DNA from: Oscillospiraceae bacterium
Lineage (GTDB): Bacteria; Bacillota; Clostridia; Oscillospirales; Ruminococcaceae
Reading direction: 5' to 3'
NCBI GenBank assembly: GCA_029007035.1
Contig: JAQXHC010000044.1
Span: 1-52,614, forward strand
Length of the DNA stretch: 52,614 nt
In this document: positions 1 through 9,873 of the stretch, in pieces
How positions within the stretch are numbered: position 1 is the first letter of the stretch
Layout: every line of letters starts with the position of its first letter
The notes under the pieces: generated by a model
What the model was told of the DNA's origin: nothing
Database searches by the model: none
The model's input: the letters and a program-made list of their open reading frames with translations, nothing else
Program-made: the position numbers and the translations under genes

Positions 1-103
1 ATTCGGGATTGGCAGCAATTCGGAAATATACAAAAATTATCCACAGGAACATCATTGCAAATATCAGTCCAATAATCATTATTCTTTTGTTCAGTCCGGA
101 CAT
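1..103 (-). CDS. N-terminus of a membrane protein (partial)
   Basis: This CDS is cut by the window start; 34 codons are visible from an ATG at 103. It begins MSGLNKRIMIIGLIF and continues as a single hydrophobic segment (roughly residues 8-28), then a short polar stretch. A GAGGTG ribosome binding site lies just upstream (about 111-116). A short basic start followed by one transmembrane anchor is typical of penicillin-binding proteins and other single-anchor envelope proteins, but too little is visible to name the family. The gene is certain as a start; the function is open. Confidence 0.6.
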   Translation of the reverse strand, partial: MSGLNKRIMIIGLIFAMMFLWIIFVYFRIAANPE

Positions 104-211
104 AAAATCACCTCGCATTAACTTATTATCCGCATAATGGAGAATTTTATGTATAAATATTACGCTATAATTCAGAATTGCACTTCCGCTTTACATAAGA
201 GAAAAACAGAT

Positions 212-252
212 AAAAAAATACCGCAATTCCAGTGAAAGCACTGAAATTGCGG
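212..252 (-). terminator. Rho-independent terminator after tRNA-Pro
   Basis: A 14-bp stem (221-234 with 239-252, one mismatch-free core and a 4-nt loop) is followed on the minus strand by a T-rich tract (212-219). It lies immediately 3' of the tRNA. Confidence 0.85.
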
Positions 253-259
253 AAATTTT

Positions 260-336
260 TGGTCGAGGTGACAGGATTCGAACCTGCGGCCCCTACGTCC
301 CGAACGTAGTACTCTACCAAACTGAGCCACACCTCG
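260..336 (-). tRNA. tRNA-Pro, anticodon CGG
   Basis: Read on the minus strand, a 7-bp acceptor stem (CGAGGTG pairing with CACCTCG), a D arm, an anticodon stem CTACG/CGTAG and a T arm with GGTTCGAATCC form a full cloverleaf of 77 nt. The anticodon loop TTCGGGA places CGG at positions 34-36, giving proline for CCG codons. The 3' ACCA end is encoded at 263-260. A consensus promoter sits directly upstream and a terminator directly downstream, so it is transcribed as a single-gene unit. Confidence 0.97.
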
Positions 337-347
337 ATAACGTTAAT

Positions 348-376
348 ATTATATCACAGTTTTATTTTTTTGTCAA
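348..376 (-). promoter_or_regulatory. Sigma-A promoter of tRNA-Pro
   Basis: On the minus strand a perfect -35 TTGACA (376-371) and -10 TATAAT (353-348) are separated by 17 bp. Transcription would start a few bases before the tRNA 5' end. Confidence 0.88.
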
Positions 377-535
377 TACCAAAAGATAAAATTTACATAA
401 TTGACCAAATTTAAACAAAAAAATTTTTAATGCACGAAAATGGGATTGTAAATTGTGTATTAAGTAAAGCAGAAAAAATCATATGCGAATTCGCCTTTCT
501 GCTTCATGTATTCCTGATATAAGAGGAGGGAAAAT

Positions 536-1057
536 GTGAATATAGTATCATCAAATATTGCTCTTTATGCCTTTGAACACTTTGGAAATACGGTGCTGAG
601 AGCTGCTTTCGCCCACACAGGAAACATGAGTGAAGCTGAGGATATTACTCAGGATGTGTTCCTCTCGCTTCATTTAAATCCTGTTAGATTCAACGGTGAT
701 GAGCATCTAAAGGCCTGGCTGCTGCGCGCAGCAGTTAACCGATGCAGAAATTATCACAAAAGCCGTCGTGTCAGAGGAAGAATCGCTCTCGATGATATAG
801 GTGAGGACAAATTATCATATCCATTTTCAAATGAGGAAACAGAGCTGCTGGAGGTTGTCATGTCCCTGCCGGAAAAATACAGCTCTGTAATTCACCTATA
901 CTATTATGAGGGCTATTCCATCAGAGAAATTGCCGATATTCTTGAAAAAAATGAGAACACAGTAAGTTCCCTTCTCCAAAGAGCACGGAAAAAAATGAAA
1001 ATTCAACTTGAAGAGGAGGATTCATATGAAGAAAAAAGATTACAGAAACGCACTTGA
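536..1057 (+). CDS. ECF-type RNA polymerase sigma factor
   Basis: This 173-residue protein has the two-domain layout of extracytoplasmic-function sigma factors. Region 2 lies at roughly residues 15-75 and includes AEDITQDVFLSL and a basic AAVNRCRNYHKSRR stretch. Region 4 lies at roughly 105-157 and holds a helix-turn-helix (GYSIREIADILEKNENTVSSLLQR) preceded by LPEKYSSVIHLYYYEG. It would direct RNA polymerase to a dedicated promoter set. The start is GTG at 536 because a GAGGAGG site sits just upstream and the ATG at 534 is followed at once by a stop. Its 3' end overlaps the next gene by 32 bp, which points to translational coupling with a probable anti-sigma partner. The target regulon is not visible here. 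Confidence 0.93.
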   Translation: MNIVSSNIALYAFEHFGNTVLRAAFAHTGNMSEAEDITQDVFLSLHLNPVRFNGDEHLKAWLLRAAVNRCRNYHKSRRVRGRIALDDIGEDKLSYPFSNEETELLEVVMSLPEKYSSVIHLYYYEGYSIREIADILEKNENTVSSLLQRARKKMKIQLEEEDSYEEKRLQKRT

Positions 1058-2537
1058 TAAAATCAAATGCAGCGACGATTTCTGCGTTAGGATTAAAGAT
1101 AAACTAAAAACTCCGGTAACCGAAAGCCATGAATATGCCGACACTGTAAGTCATCTTGAAAAAGCCAAGCCGCGCTCGCTCAGAAATATAGCTATCGGAA
1201 CAGCTGCCTGCATTGCCGTTGGAATTTGTGCACTCGGATTCTACAAACTTGTGCTCATACAAAACAGTATAGATTCGCCACTTACGAGCGACATCGAAAC
1301 AAGTTCCGATTTCACTGAATCCGGAACAGCAGGAATTAATCAAACAGTCACCGAAGTCTTTGAATCATCAAATGCGGAAAACGATAACTGTGGAGAATTA
1401 TCCGCCAATGAATCTGTAATTCAAGCAGTCTCCGAGGCAATCGAAAAATATAATTCCAATGAATCCGTAGAGGACACTGCATGCATAATGTTCATTGAAG
1501 GAGACGGTCAGTTTGATACGGCATATCCCATTGGCGAAAATAGTAAAGAACAAATATCTGAAATTATTTCTTCACTGAAAAATCTGAATTGGAAACGCGC
1601 TGAAAAAATTGATTACGGTTATACTTCGTCTGCGTCTCAGTTTAGAAACAGATATATGATTTACAACATTGTTGCCTACAGTTTCGGACTGAGTTTGTCA
1701 GATAATTCCGGATATTCGTATTATGTGCCTGCCAACAGCGAAAGTGCAGAAAAATATACTGAACTCTATGATGAACTTCAGCAGATTCGTTTTTATAACA
1801 TCGAAAATGTTCTGAGCGCGGGCTATGCACGTCCGATAATGTCAGCAGATATTGACGTTTATGATGTTGTCAGTAAAAACAATGTAAATTCGGTTTATGA
1901 AACATCAGGCAAGGTCTATTACAACGACTGGGAAAACCCGCATGAATTTACTTATACCGAAGGAACACGTTATATTGAGGGTGATACAAGCAATGATAAG
2001 AAAAAAACAATTGAATGCTGTCAGAATTTTAACTCCACTGTCTCTGTACTTGAACGGATAATCGATGATTCCGCAGGATACAGAGAGGAAAATTATCAGG
2101 ATAACATTGTAACCTACAAAAAGTCATCCGACTGCGATTACTCAGATTATACTCCCCTCCCCGGCGACTATTTCGGATTAAAAGCATCTATAGTCAAAGC
2201 TTTAAACGAGGATATTGTATTGAGTGAAAACGATCAGCTTTCCGATCATATTATGGTCACCTTTGATACCGATGAGAACGGATATTTTCTTGCCCATATT
2301 CTGATCAGCTCCAATCAGCTTTACATGAGTAAGGCGCCTGAGTGGTCTATTAATTTTACTATCAATGATTTTGGATTCATTACTCAATATAATCGCACCG
2401 AATACGGGAAAGAAGTATCGAGATATGAACTGAGAAACATCAGCTATGAAGAGTTTGATATGCCTGAAATTAATGAAAAAATTAAAAATCTGACTGATTC
2501 TCAGCAAACAACAGAGGAATCATCACAGCCAGATTAA
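1026..2537 (+). CDS. Probable membrane-anchored anti-sigma factor with large extracellular domain
   Basis: The 503-residue product has a charged cytoplasmic N-terminus of about 50 residues (two Cys near positions 15 and 20), one transmembrane helix at about 55-79, and then about 420 polar residues that would lie outside the cell. This layout, plus the overlap with the sigma factor gene, is that of a regulator-sensor pair; I infer anti-sigma function from context, not from a recognised domain. The outer part is rich in Tyr, Ser, Asn and Asp and I do not recognise a fold. An in-frame TTG at 1008 would extend it by 6 residues, but that extension is itself the AGGAGGA ribosome binding site of the ATG at 1026, so 1026 is preferred. 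Confidence 0.75.
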   Translation: MKKKDYRNALDKIKCSDDFCVRIKDKLKTPVTESHEYADTVSHLEKAKPRSLRNIAIGTAACIAVGICALGFYKLVLIQNSIDSPLTSDIETSSDFTESGTAGINQTVTEVFESSNAENDNCGELSANESVIQAVSEAIEKYNSNESVEDTACIMFIEGDGQFDTAYPIGENSKEQISEIISSLKNLNWKRAEKIDYGYTSSASQFRNRYMIYNIVAYSFGLSLSDNSGYSYYVPANSESAEKYTELYDELQQIRFYNIENVLSAGYARPIMSADIDVYDVVSKNNVNSVYETSGKVYYNDWENPHEFTYTEGTRYIEGDTSNDKKKTIECCQNFNSTVSVLERIIDDSAGYREENYQDNIVTYKKSSDCDYSDYTPLPGDYFGLKASIVKALNEDIVLSENDQLSDHIMVTFDTDENGYFLAHILISSNQLYMSKAPEWSINFTINDFGFITQYNRTEYGKEVSRYELRNISYEEFDMPEINEKIKNLTDSQQTTEESSQPD

Positions 2538-2592
2538 TCAACATTTCATTTCTATCATAAACATAAACGAACAAGAGAAATCAAATATAAAA

Positions 2593-2635
2593 AAACCGCT
2601 GTGCAAAAAAACGGAAACGCACGGCGGTTTTTCTG
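2593..2635 (+). terminator. Terminator between the sigma operon and addA
   Basis: A 12-bp stem (2593-2604 with 2619-2630, one G-U pair) is followed by T's on the plus strand and preceded by A's, so it can also act on the converging addA transcript. Confidence 0.85.
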
Positions 2636-2653
2636 TCATAATTTTATAAGCAC

Positions 2654-5600
2654 TTAAAATTTAATCTCAATTTTTCTTTTAAGCTCAAAGGAATAAAGGC
2701 ATATCTCCGACACACTCTGACCTGAAATCAGTTCAAGAGCCGATTTATAAAGCCTGAGCTGATTTGTGTAACGTTCCGCAAGCTGCTTTTCAGATGCCCT
2801 CCTGTCAGACTTATAATCGACGATTACAAGCGAGCCGTTTTCTTCAAAAACAAGGTCTATAATACCTTTAATCATTCCGTCGGAATTTTTGAATGCTTCT
2901 GAAAGCGGCAGCTCAATATCAAGGTCAGCAACAGCTGTCATAAACTTTCGCTCGCGCCATACCCTGTCCGCTCCTTTTATTCGGCTATACAGCTCACTTT
3001 CGAAAAATGCAGCAGCATTTTCGCGATCGATCGAATATGCCTGAGCACGAGTTATGAAGCCTCTTTCGGCTACTCTTCTTATCTCTGATTCAAGATCGGA
3101 TTCAGCAGCTGAAAAATCACAATACTGGAAAAAAGTATGTATAGCCGTTCCGCGCTCCGCTCCGGTAAATTCTGTCTCTTCAGACAGAAAACGCGGTCTG
3201 CTGAGCTTGAAATCAAAGAACTCATCGTTATTGCCGAATTTTTTTGTTATCTGTGTTACACTCAGCTTTGAGGGGGTTTCTGAAAGAGTAATATCATACT
3301 TAAAACCTATAATGTCACGAATTCTCGCACATATTTTCTCATCGGGAACGGCAGTTTCAACATCAGCTGACTCGTCTGTAAAATCAAGCTCCGACGGCGA
3401 AACAGTTTCGAGCATGAAAACGTCGTCGGTATATTTCACTTTCGGAAGCTCATAGGCATCAAGTCCGCTTTCAAGACTGCCAAGCTTTTTTTCCGATATT
3501 TTAAGTTTCCTTTGCTTATCGCTATTTTCGCGGATTGACGCAATTTCTCTGCGGAACAGTTCAATAATATCCGCAAACCGTTCATGCTCCATCAATGACA
3601 TCCAAAGCCAGTCAGACAGAAGTCGTGCCTGCCCTGCAAGCTCATTCATATTTCCGCTATAAACTGCATACTGCTCCATGAGATATTCAACCCGGCTTAT
3701 TGCAGATACCCCGAATTTAAGGTTGATGAAAATCTGCTGTTTCGCCCTCGTCAGCGCAACATAAAGCAAACGCATTTCCTCACTGACAGTATCACAAACA
3801 TTTCTGCTGTAAATATGCTTATACTGAGCGGTTTTATGTCTGCGCACATTCTCAGGAGAGTAAAGCACATAGCCGATTTTGCCGTTTTCCGCGCAGACAG
3901 CACTTCCATTATCAAATTGGAATCTGCCTGATGTTTCGGCAAGAAAAACAAACGGATATTCCAGTCCCTTTGACTTGTGTATCGTTTTAATCGAAACGTA
4001 GTCTCCTGCCGAAGCACTTACTTTTCCCTGAGTGAAATCTCCTCCGTTTTCAATTACTCTGTCAATATAGCGGATAAATCCTGTGAGTCCGCCTGTTCCA
4101 TCTGCGGAAGATGTCTCATCATAGCTCTTGGCATACTGAATCAGCGCACGAAGATTGGCTCGCTTTTTTTCACCATCGTCCAGCATCTGCATTACAAAAA
4201 CGAAATCGGTTGTATCATAAATCTCAGCTATCAGCTCGCTGACGTTTTTGGTCACAGCTTCAAGGCGAAAATCTCCGAGAGTTTTCAGAAATGCTGCACA
4301 TTTGAGGCTCAGCGGCGTTTCACAGCCATTTTCCGCGCACTGTTCGGAATATTCATTCATCACACTGTATATGCTTCCGTTCTGTCTTAAAGTCCGCAGA
4401 AAAGCAAGCTCCTCCAGATCAAACATATACATCGGCGAAAGCAGCACAGCCGCCAGCGGAACATCAAGAAGCGGATTATCGATTACTCTGAGCAAATCAA
4501 GCAAAACCGCAATTTCACGGGAAGAAAGATATCCCTTTTCCTCCTCTCCACGTGCATCGATTCCGCGCTTTTTAAGCTCAGAAACAAAGCTTTTGGTGTA
4601 CTTCTTTGCACGGATTAAAATACAGAAATCCGACATTCTGCATGGGCGGAGCTTTCCATCCGTTTCAACGACCGGAGTTTTGCTTCGGAGCATACGACTG
4701 ATTTTTTCCGCTGTACATGATGCCTCTGAATCAACCGATGCTTCTGATTCCTCACCGTCATCAGTATCGGCGCCGTCGTCCGATGAATCAGTGTTTATCA
4801 GCATGATACACGTTTTTGTCTCCGGCTTTGGCTCTGCCTGATTGTAACGGATCGCTCCGAAATAGAGCATCTCGTCCTTGTTGTAATTTACATCGCCGCA
4901 CTGACTGCTCATGATCTGAGTGAAAATATAATTTACATAATTGATAACCCCCTCAGAACTTCTGAAATTTCTGTTAAGAAAAATTGATCTGTTTGGTGAA
5001 TCAGTTTCATTTTCATAAGGCGCTGCACCTGCGAGGGTGTTAATGAAATTTCTTGGATTTGCAAGACGGAATCGATAAATCGACTGCTTTACATCTCCTA
5101 CAACGAAAGCGTTTGTGCCGTACCGCGGCTGCTCTTCTCCTGACTTGAAATCCTTTGAAATCAGCTTGAAAATCAAATCTTCCTTGTTATTGGAATCCTG
5201 ATACTCGTCCACCATAATTATGTCATAATAATCAGCAATTTTGCGTGCTGTTTCGGACTGAACCACGTTTCCGTCCGCATCAGTTTCGGAAAGCAGCTCC
5301 AGTGCAAGGCGCTCTCCGTCATCAAAGCTTATAGCATTCTTTTTGCATTTCTTTCCCCATATAAGATGATGATAATCCCCGAGCATTTCACAGATTATCC
5401 GCGTAACACGCCCCGATTCTGCGAAGTCGTCGGCAAATCCGGATAATACGCTGATATTATCCCTTACTATTCCGACTATACAAGTACGCTTTGCAGCATA
5501 AATCCTGTTCAGCTCCGCATCAAACTCGCTCTTGTTTCTCGAATAATAACGCCGTTCAAAGCCGCAGCAATATTCCTTCTGCTCGACGGTCGGTTCTTTT

Positions 5601-6403
5601 CCGCTGCGAATAATTTCAAGCGCAGTTTCAACACGCTTTCTGTCATCCTCAGACTGAGCATAAAGCTTAGCTGCTGAGCTGCAGTCCGGGTCAAAGAAAA
5701 TTTCCCCTATCAGCTCAAAGCATTCCTTTCCAAGCTGTGCTGCTTTTTCAAGCTCCTTAACTGCTTCGGCGCAGACTGCTTTGAAAAGTACGCTGTCCTC
5801 CGCCTTTTTGTCAAATTCAGCAGCCGCTTTTTTTAACCATAATTCTCTGAATGCCTCAGACCCAAGGTAATTATCGACCGAGGCAAGAACATCTGCAAGA
5901 CTGCTGTCGCTTTTTAGACAGAATTTATCATAAAGAAACGATATATCGTCATATCTGTCTTTGCTCCAAAGATTGATAAGTTCGTCCATTGAACGCGATT
6001 TGATGAGCTTATCGTCAGATTCGTCAAGGATTCCGAATCCCGAAGTTATCTCCTGACCGTCAATGTTGTCTCTCAGCAGGTCGAAGCAGAACGAATTAAT
6101 TGTAGATATTTTTGCGTTCCGAAGCAGAGTCTGCTGCTTCAACAGATAGGTATTTCCGGGATCGGCGGATATAAGTCTGCTGAGGTTGCTGTCAAGTCTT
6201 TTGCGCAGCTCCGCCGCCGCATCGTTAGTAAAGGTTACGGCAATTATGCGGTCTGCGCGGACGTGTGCAGATTCGTCCGAAATCAGCCTTGCAAGTCTCT
6301 CGGTCAGTACAGCGGTTTTACCACTTCCTGCCGCCGCTGCCACGATAAACGATGCATCACGGGCATTTATTGCTGTTTCCTGCTGTGAAGTCCATTCAGT
6401 CAT
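2654..6403 (-). CDS. addA: Helicase-nuclease AddA (recombination)
   Basis: The large subunit of the AddAB helicase-exonuclease resects double-strand DNA ends for RecA-dependent repair. The 1249-residue product has a Walker A motif AAAGSGKT (23-30), the UvrD-type Walker B DEYQDSN, motif III VGDVKQSIYRFR, and motif VI VALTRAKQQ. The C-terminal RecB-like nuclease shows GTAIHTF, KGIIDLV and the catalytic VDYKSD. The length is normal for the family. The frame is open to 6463, but the start at 6403 is chosen because TGAGGAGA lies about 10 bp before it and the family normally begins close to this W/T-rich segment. It follows addB by 52 bp in the same transcript. Confidence 0.97.
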   Translation of the reverse strand: MTEWTSQQETAINARDASFIVAAAAGSGKTAVLTERLARLISDESAHVRADRIIAVTFTNDAAAELRKRLDSNLSRLISADPGNTYLLKQQTLLRNAKISTINSFCFDLLRDNIDGQEITSGFGILDESDDKLIKSRSMDELINLWSKDRYDDISFLYDKFCLKSDSSLADVLASVDNYLGSEAFRELWLKKAAAEFDKKAEDSVLFKAVCAEAVKELEKAAQLGKECFELIGEIFFDPDCSSAAKLYAQSEDDRKRVETALEIIRSGKEPTVEQKEYCCGFERRYYSRNKSEFDAELNRIYAAKRTCIVGIVRDNISVLSGFADDFAESGRVTRIICEMLGDYHHLIWGKKCKKNAISFDDGERLALELLSETDADGNVVQSETARKIADYYDIIMVDEYQDSNNKEDLIFKLISKDFKSGEEQPRYGTNAFVVGDVKQSIYRFRLANPRNFINTLAGAAPYENETDSPNRSIFLNRNFRSSEGVINYVNYIFTQIMSSQCGDVNYNKDEMLYFGAIRYNQAEPKPETKTCIMLINTDSSDDGADTDDGEESEASVDSEASCTAEKISRMLRSKTPVVETDGKLRPCRMSDFCILIRAKKYTKSFVSELKKRGIDARGEEEKGYLSSREIAVLLDLLRVIDNPLLDVPLAAVLLSPMYMFDLEELAFLRTLRQNGSIYSVMNEYSEQCAENGCETPLSLKCAAFLKTLGDFRLEAVTKNVSELIAEIYDTTDFVFVMQMLDDGEKKRANLRALIQYAKSYDETSSADGTGGLTGFIRYIDRVIENGGDFTQGKVSASAGDYVSIKTIHKSKGLEYPFVFLAETSGRFQFDNGSAVCAENGKIGYVLYSPENVRRHKTAQYKHIYSRNVCDTVSEEMRLLYVALTRAKQQIFINLKFGVSAISRVEYLMEQYAVYSGNMNELAGQARLLSDWLWMSLMEHERFADIIELFRREIASIRENSDKQRKLKISEKKLGSLESGLDAYELPKVKYTDDVFMLETVSPSELDFTDESADVETAVPDEKICARIRDIIGFKYDITLSETPSKLSVTQITKKFGNNDEFFDFKLSRPRFLSEETEFTGAERGTAIHTFFQYCDFSAAESDLESEIRRVAERGFITRAQAYSIDRENAAAFFESELYSRIKGADRVWRERKFMTAVADLDIELPLSEAFKNSDGMIKGIIDLVFEENGSLVIVDYKSDRRASEKQLAERYTNQLRLYKSALELISGQSVSEICLYSFELKRKIEIKF

Positions 6404-6455
6404 ATTTTGCGTTCTCCTCATTGTAAATATTTGAAAAAACGTTGTGGCTCTCGTC

Positions 6456-9400
6456 TCAGACATCCTTCTTTTTTAACAGAATTTCTTCTGCTTCAGAAAC
6501 GTCGATGTCGGATTTTCCACGTGAATGTGTCAGTCCTGAATCTCCGCATACATTCCGGAAATCGCAGTTATTGCACGGATTTTCGTAGTTGTTCAGTATA
6601 AGCGGCTCTGCATCGGCGTTTCCGCTGTGAACATTCTCTGCCATTCTGATAAGCTTTTCGTAGGTAAAATTTTTTAGCTCTGCGAGTCCCTCTGTGCTTA
6701 TACAGCTTGATTTATCAGCTATATCGTCGTTTTTGTCAGTTGATACAGGAATGAATCTGTTTTTCAGCTCATGCTCCATGGCTTCAAGCACTTCCCTGTC
6801 ACCAAGTACAAGTCCGCTTGCCTTGAGATTGCTGTCAACAGTAACCGTATCCTCACCGTCTATACGTGTTTCTGTGCTTTTTACTTCATTGATTCTCACA
6901 GGTGAATACAGAACTCCGGCAGGTTTATAGCCACTGAAAAGTCCCCCATCTCCTGTAATTGCAAACAGATAAAGCAGCATCTGCATATTTATTCCGCAGC
7001 TGAGATGAAGCGGATCGATTCTCTTTCCGGAGCTTTTATAGTCGATGATTCTCACATATCTGCTGTCTCCGATTTCGCAGATGTCCGCCCTGTCGATCAC
7101 GCCGCCAAAGCTCAGCATTTTTCCGTTCCCGAAAGGCAGATTCAGCTGATGCCTGTCGTCACCGTCACGAAGATTTATCTCAAACGCTTTAGGAATAAAA
7201 TTTGACTCGCGCAGCTCGTTCTGCGTATGGACAAACACCTTCAAAAGGCGCTCCGAAAGCTTTCTGTATGCAAGCTCAAATCTCGGATTCTTTGAATAAT
7301 CACCGCCCATCTCACTGTTTAGAAATTCCTCTGAGGCAAGTGATATCTCACGTCTAAGCTCGTCGATTCCAAGCCTGATGAAATCTTCCTTTGAGCGCGG
7401 CTCCATTATGCGGCGGAAACAGTTATGAATCATACTGCCCGAATATCGTGCGTCAAGGTCAACCTTTTCACGGGTGAACAGCCGCAGACATTCCGAGCAG
7501 AAATATCTGAAATGGCACTGATTATATGTCTCAAAAGATGACGGCGATGTACGGAACGGGTCGAAGTTTCTTAGCCGCTCAACGGTTTTCGTAGAGACGC
7601 GGAAATTCATTTTATTCTGTGAACGGTCAGCAACAAATTTGAGCCTGCCCATATATTCGCCGCTCTCGCTGAGAACTTTTTCAATTGAGGCAATTGATTT
7701 ACCGCCGCGCTTTCTGTCCTGCATATAGCGGTAAAACGCCGACTTCATTGTAACAGAATAAAATTCGGAAGGAATGTCGGCTTCGGTTTTAAGCATTGAT
7801 TTAGTTCCGAACATCTTATAAATCGAGTCGATTACGGGGGAGGAATACTTCGACTGTCCCGACAAATCTGACAGTGAATAACTGATGAAAAGTCCATCTG
7901 ACGCGATTGAAAATGATTTATAGACAATGAGACGCTCTGATGCGATAAGCTCCGGAAGCTGTCTTGAAATATCAATTCCGCGCTCTGAAAGCTTCTGTTT
8001 ATCTGTCTCGGAAAAAATGCCGTGAGTGCTGACATTGTTCGGAAAATCACCGTCATTCGCGCCCATTACGAATACAATTCTCGGACAGTTCAGACGCGCT
8101 GTTCTCGCCGAAGCAACAATAACACTGTCAAGTGTCTGCGGCGGCACGGAATAGCTGATTCGTGCAATCAGCGACCTGATTACTCCTGCAAGCTCGGAAG
8201 CCGTCATTTCCTCATCACCAAAAGTCTCGGCAGTACTGTCAAGAATTCCGGTAAAACAACTCCAGATACGTTTCAGTTCCGAAGCGGCATAGTCCTGATT
8301 TCTGTCAATAAAGCTGCCCATAAGACGTGATACAGCCTTTTCCGCTCCGCATTCCTCTATATGAGCATAGATATAACCACACATTTTCTCGGCGGTATTT
8401 TTTTTTCGCAGTTTCTTTTTAAGACTGTTCAGCGGCTCGATAACGGACTTTCTCAGTTCTTCAAGACGGTCAAGGTTTATGTCATCAGCGCGGAAGCATT
8501 CGTTCCAGACATCGCCGTCCACGCTCCATTTGTAGCAGTAATTTTCAAGCATTGCCGCGTCCGTAAGTGAAATACCGGTCATTCCGCATTTTATGTAGCG
8601 GAAAAGCTGTTCGGAGCGGTATTTTCTGCTCACCGCAATATCAAGCAGCGAAGTTATAAAAATCATCAGTGAATTATGCATTACAGGCTTTTCAAGGCTC
8701 AGAAAATACGGTATTTCATATCGCGCCAGAGCCGCTGTTAGCACATCGGAATACTGCTCTATTTTATTGGAAAGTATTGCTATATCACCGTATTTAAGGC
8801 TTCTGTCGGTGTAGACAAGATTTCGGATCTGCGCACAAACATAGTCTGCTTCGCCGTAGAAGTCACGCGCCTCAAAAATAGTAATATTATCAGGTTTCGG
8901 AGCTTGCTCAGTATCCGGAGTTTTATTCCTCATAATATTGGCACTCAGATATGCAAGATCAGGGTGTTTAAAACGATACTGTTTACCACATTCCGTGACG
9001 GTAAACTGCTTACCAAGCTCACGAAAAATCTGAACCAGGCGATTGTACGTAGCATTAACCGTTTCAAAAAGGGTATACTCTCCGCTGTTCACATCGTCGG
9101 TTCTCAGCGAAATGCAGACATTATCGGCAGATGCGGCAATTACTTTTATAAATTCGAGCTGGTCTCCTGTAAAGCTTTCAAACTCGTCTATAAAAACATC
9201 CATTCCGCTGAAATATCCGTTCATTCCAGCAATTTCAGCAGCGGCACGAATATCGTCGAGACTGTCCTTGAATCCATATTCCCGCATCAAACGGTCGAAT
9301 TCAAGGTAAATATCCGCCGTGTCACGAGTCTTTTCCATAAGGCGTCTTTCAAGAAACAGAGAGCCTTTTTCCAGCATTTCCGCAGTAATTCCCGAACGTT

Positions 9401-9794
9401 TAAGATCTCCTATAAGACGGAGCATTTCCTCAGCGAATCCCTGATGCTGAGCCTGTCTCTCAAAGCAGCGGAAGGAGCGGGGATTTTTCAGTGAATTTCT
9501 TATGGCGCAGCAAACGAGTATCAGCCTTATGTTTTCATCAGCATATTTTTCGTTTCGTCTGCCGTCTCCATAGGTCTGAAAAAGCTGACGTGAAAGCCCC
9601 GTGAAACTCTGTGACATTATTCCGTTGAATCGCTTAGCCCCGACAGACTTATATAAATTTTTGTCGAACTCATATGAAAACTGTTCCGGCACAATTATAC
9701 AGACGTTTCTCCCATTATCAGCAGCTTTGATTATTTTTTCGGTCATAAGTGCAGATTTTCCGCTGCCCGAGGCTCCTAAAATAAATTCAGTCAT
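6456..9794 (-). CDS. addB: Helicase-nuclease subunit AddB
   Basis: The partner of AddA has 1112 residues. A Walker A motif GASGSGKS sits at 7-14. A RecB-like nuclease domain in the C-terminal third carries FGGVIDRAD and RIIDYKSSG. Cysteines typical of the AddB iron-sulfur cluster are present: one set in YNQCHFRYFCSEC and the terminal C-N-N-C-D-F-R-N-V-C motif. The start at 9794 has GAGGGGAG upstream. The longer frame to 9827 runs into a perfect terminator hairpin and is not used. Gene order addB-addA matches Firmicutes. Confidence 0.96.
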   Translation of the reverse strand: MTEFILGASGSGKSALMTEKIIKAADNGRNVCIIVPEQFSYEFDKNLYKSVGAKRFNGIMSQSFTGLSRQLFQTYGDGRRNEKYADENIRLILVCCAIRNSLKNPRSFRCFERQAQHQGFAEEMLRLIGDLKRSGITAEMLEKGSLFLERRLMEKTRDTADIYLEFDRLMREYGFKDSLDDIRAAAEIAGMNGYFSGMDVFIDEFESFTGDQLEFIKVIAASADNVCISLRTDDVNSGEYTLFETVNATYNRLVQIFRELGKQFTVTECGKQYRFKHPDLAYLSANIMRNKTPDTEQAPKPDNITIFEARDFYGEADYVCAQIRNLVYTDRSLKYGDIAILSNKIEQYSDVLTAALARYEIPYFLSLEKPVMHNSLMIFITSLLDIAVSRKYRSEQLFRYIKCGMTGISLTDAAMLENYCYKWSVDGDVWNECFRADDINLDRLEELRKSVIEPLNSLKKKLRKKNTAEKMCGYIYAHIEECGAEKAVSRLMGSFIDRNQDYAASELKRIWSCFTGILDSTAETFGDEEMTASELAGVIRSLIARISYSVPPQTLDSVIVASARTARLNCPRIVFVMGANDGDFPNNVSTHGIFSETDKQKLSERGIDISRQLPELIASERLIVYKSFSIASDGLFISYSLSDLSGQSKYSSPVIDSIYKMFGTKSMLKTEADIPSEFYSVTMKSAFYRYMQDRKRGGKSIASIEKVLSESGEYMGRLKFVADRSQNKMNFRVSTKTVERLRNFDPFRTSPSSFETYNQCHFRYFCSECLRLFTREKVDLDARYSGSMIHNCFRRIMEPRSKEDFIRLGIDELRREISLASEEFLNSEMGGDYSKNPRFELAYRKLSERLLKVFVHTQNELRESNFIPKAFEINLRDGDDRHQLNLPFGNGKMLSFGGVIDRADICEIGDSRYVRIIDYKSSGKRIDPLHLSCGINMQMLLYLFAITGDGGLFSGYKPAGVLYSPVRINEVKSTETRIDGEDTVTVDSNLKASGLVLGDREVLEAMEHELKNRFIPVSTDKNDDIADKSSCISTEGLAELKNFTYEKLIRMAENVHSGNADAEPLILNNYENPCNNCDFRNVCGDSGLTHSRGKSDIDVSEAEEILLKKKDV

Positions 9795-9813
9795 TCTGAG
9801 CAAACTCCCCTCA

Positions 9814-9850
9814 TACTTAAAACGCATACCACAATATAGTGGTATGCGTT
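9814..9850 (-). terminator. Hairpin terminator between the GH25 gene and addB
   Basis: A perfect 12-bp stem (9821-9832 with 9839-9850) with a 6-nt loop is followed on the minus strand by TTTT and A/T bases. It sits after the GH25 stop and about 25 bp before the addB start. Confidence 0.72.
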
Positions 9851-9873
9851 CATTGATTTATTTATAGTTGTAA

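Noticed and set aside
4248-4841. Long plus-strand open frame inside addA
   Set aside because: Ser-rich translation typical of an antisense shadow, no ribosome binding site, and full overlap with a well-conserved gene.
8904-9494. Long plus-strand open frame inside addB
   Set aside because: Antisense shadow; no domain and no ribosome binding site.
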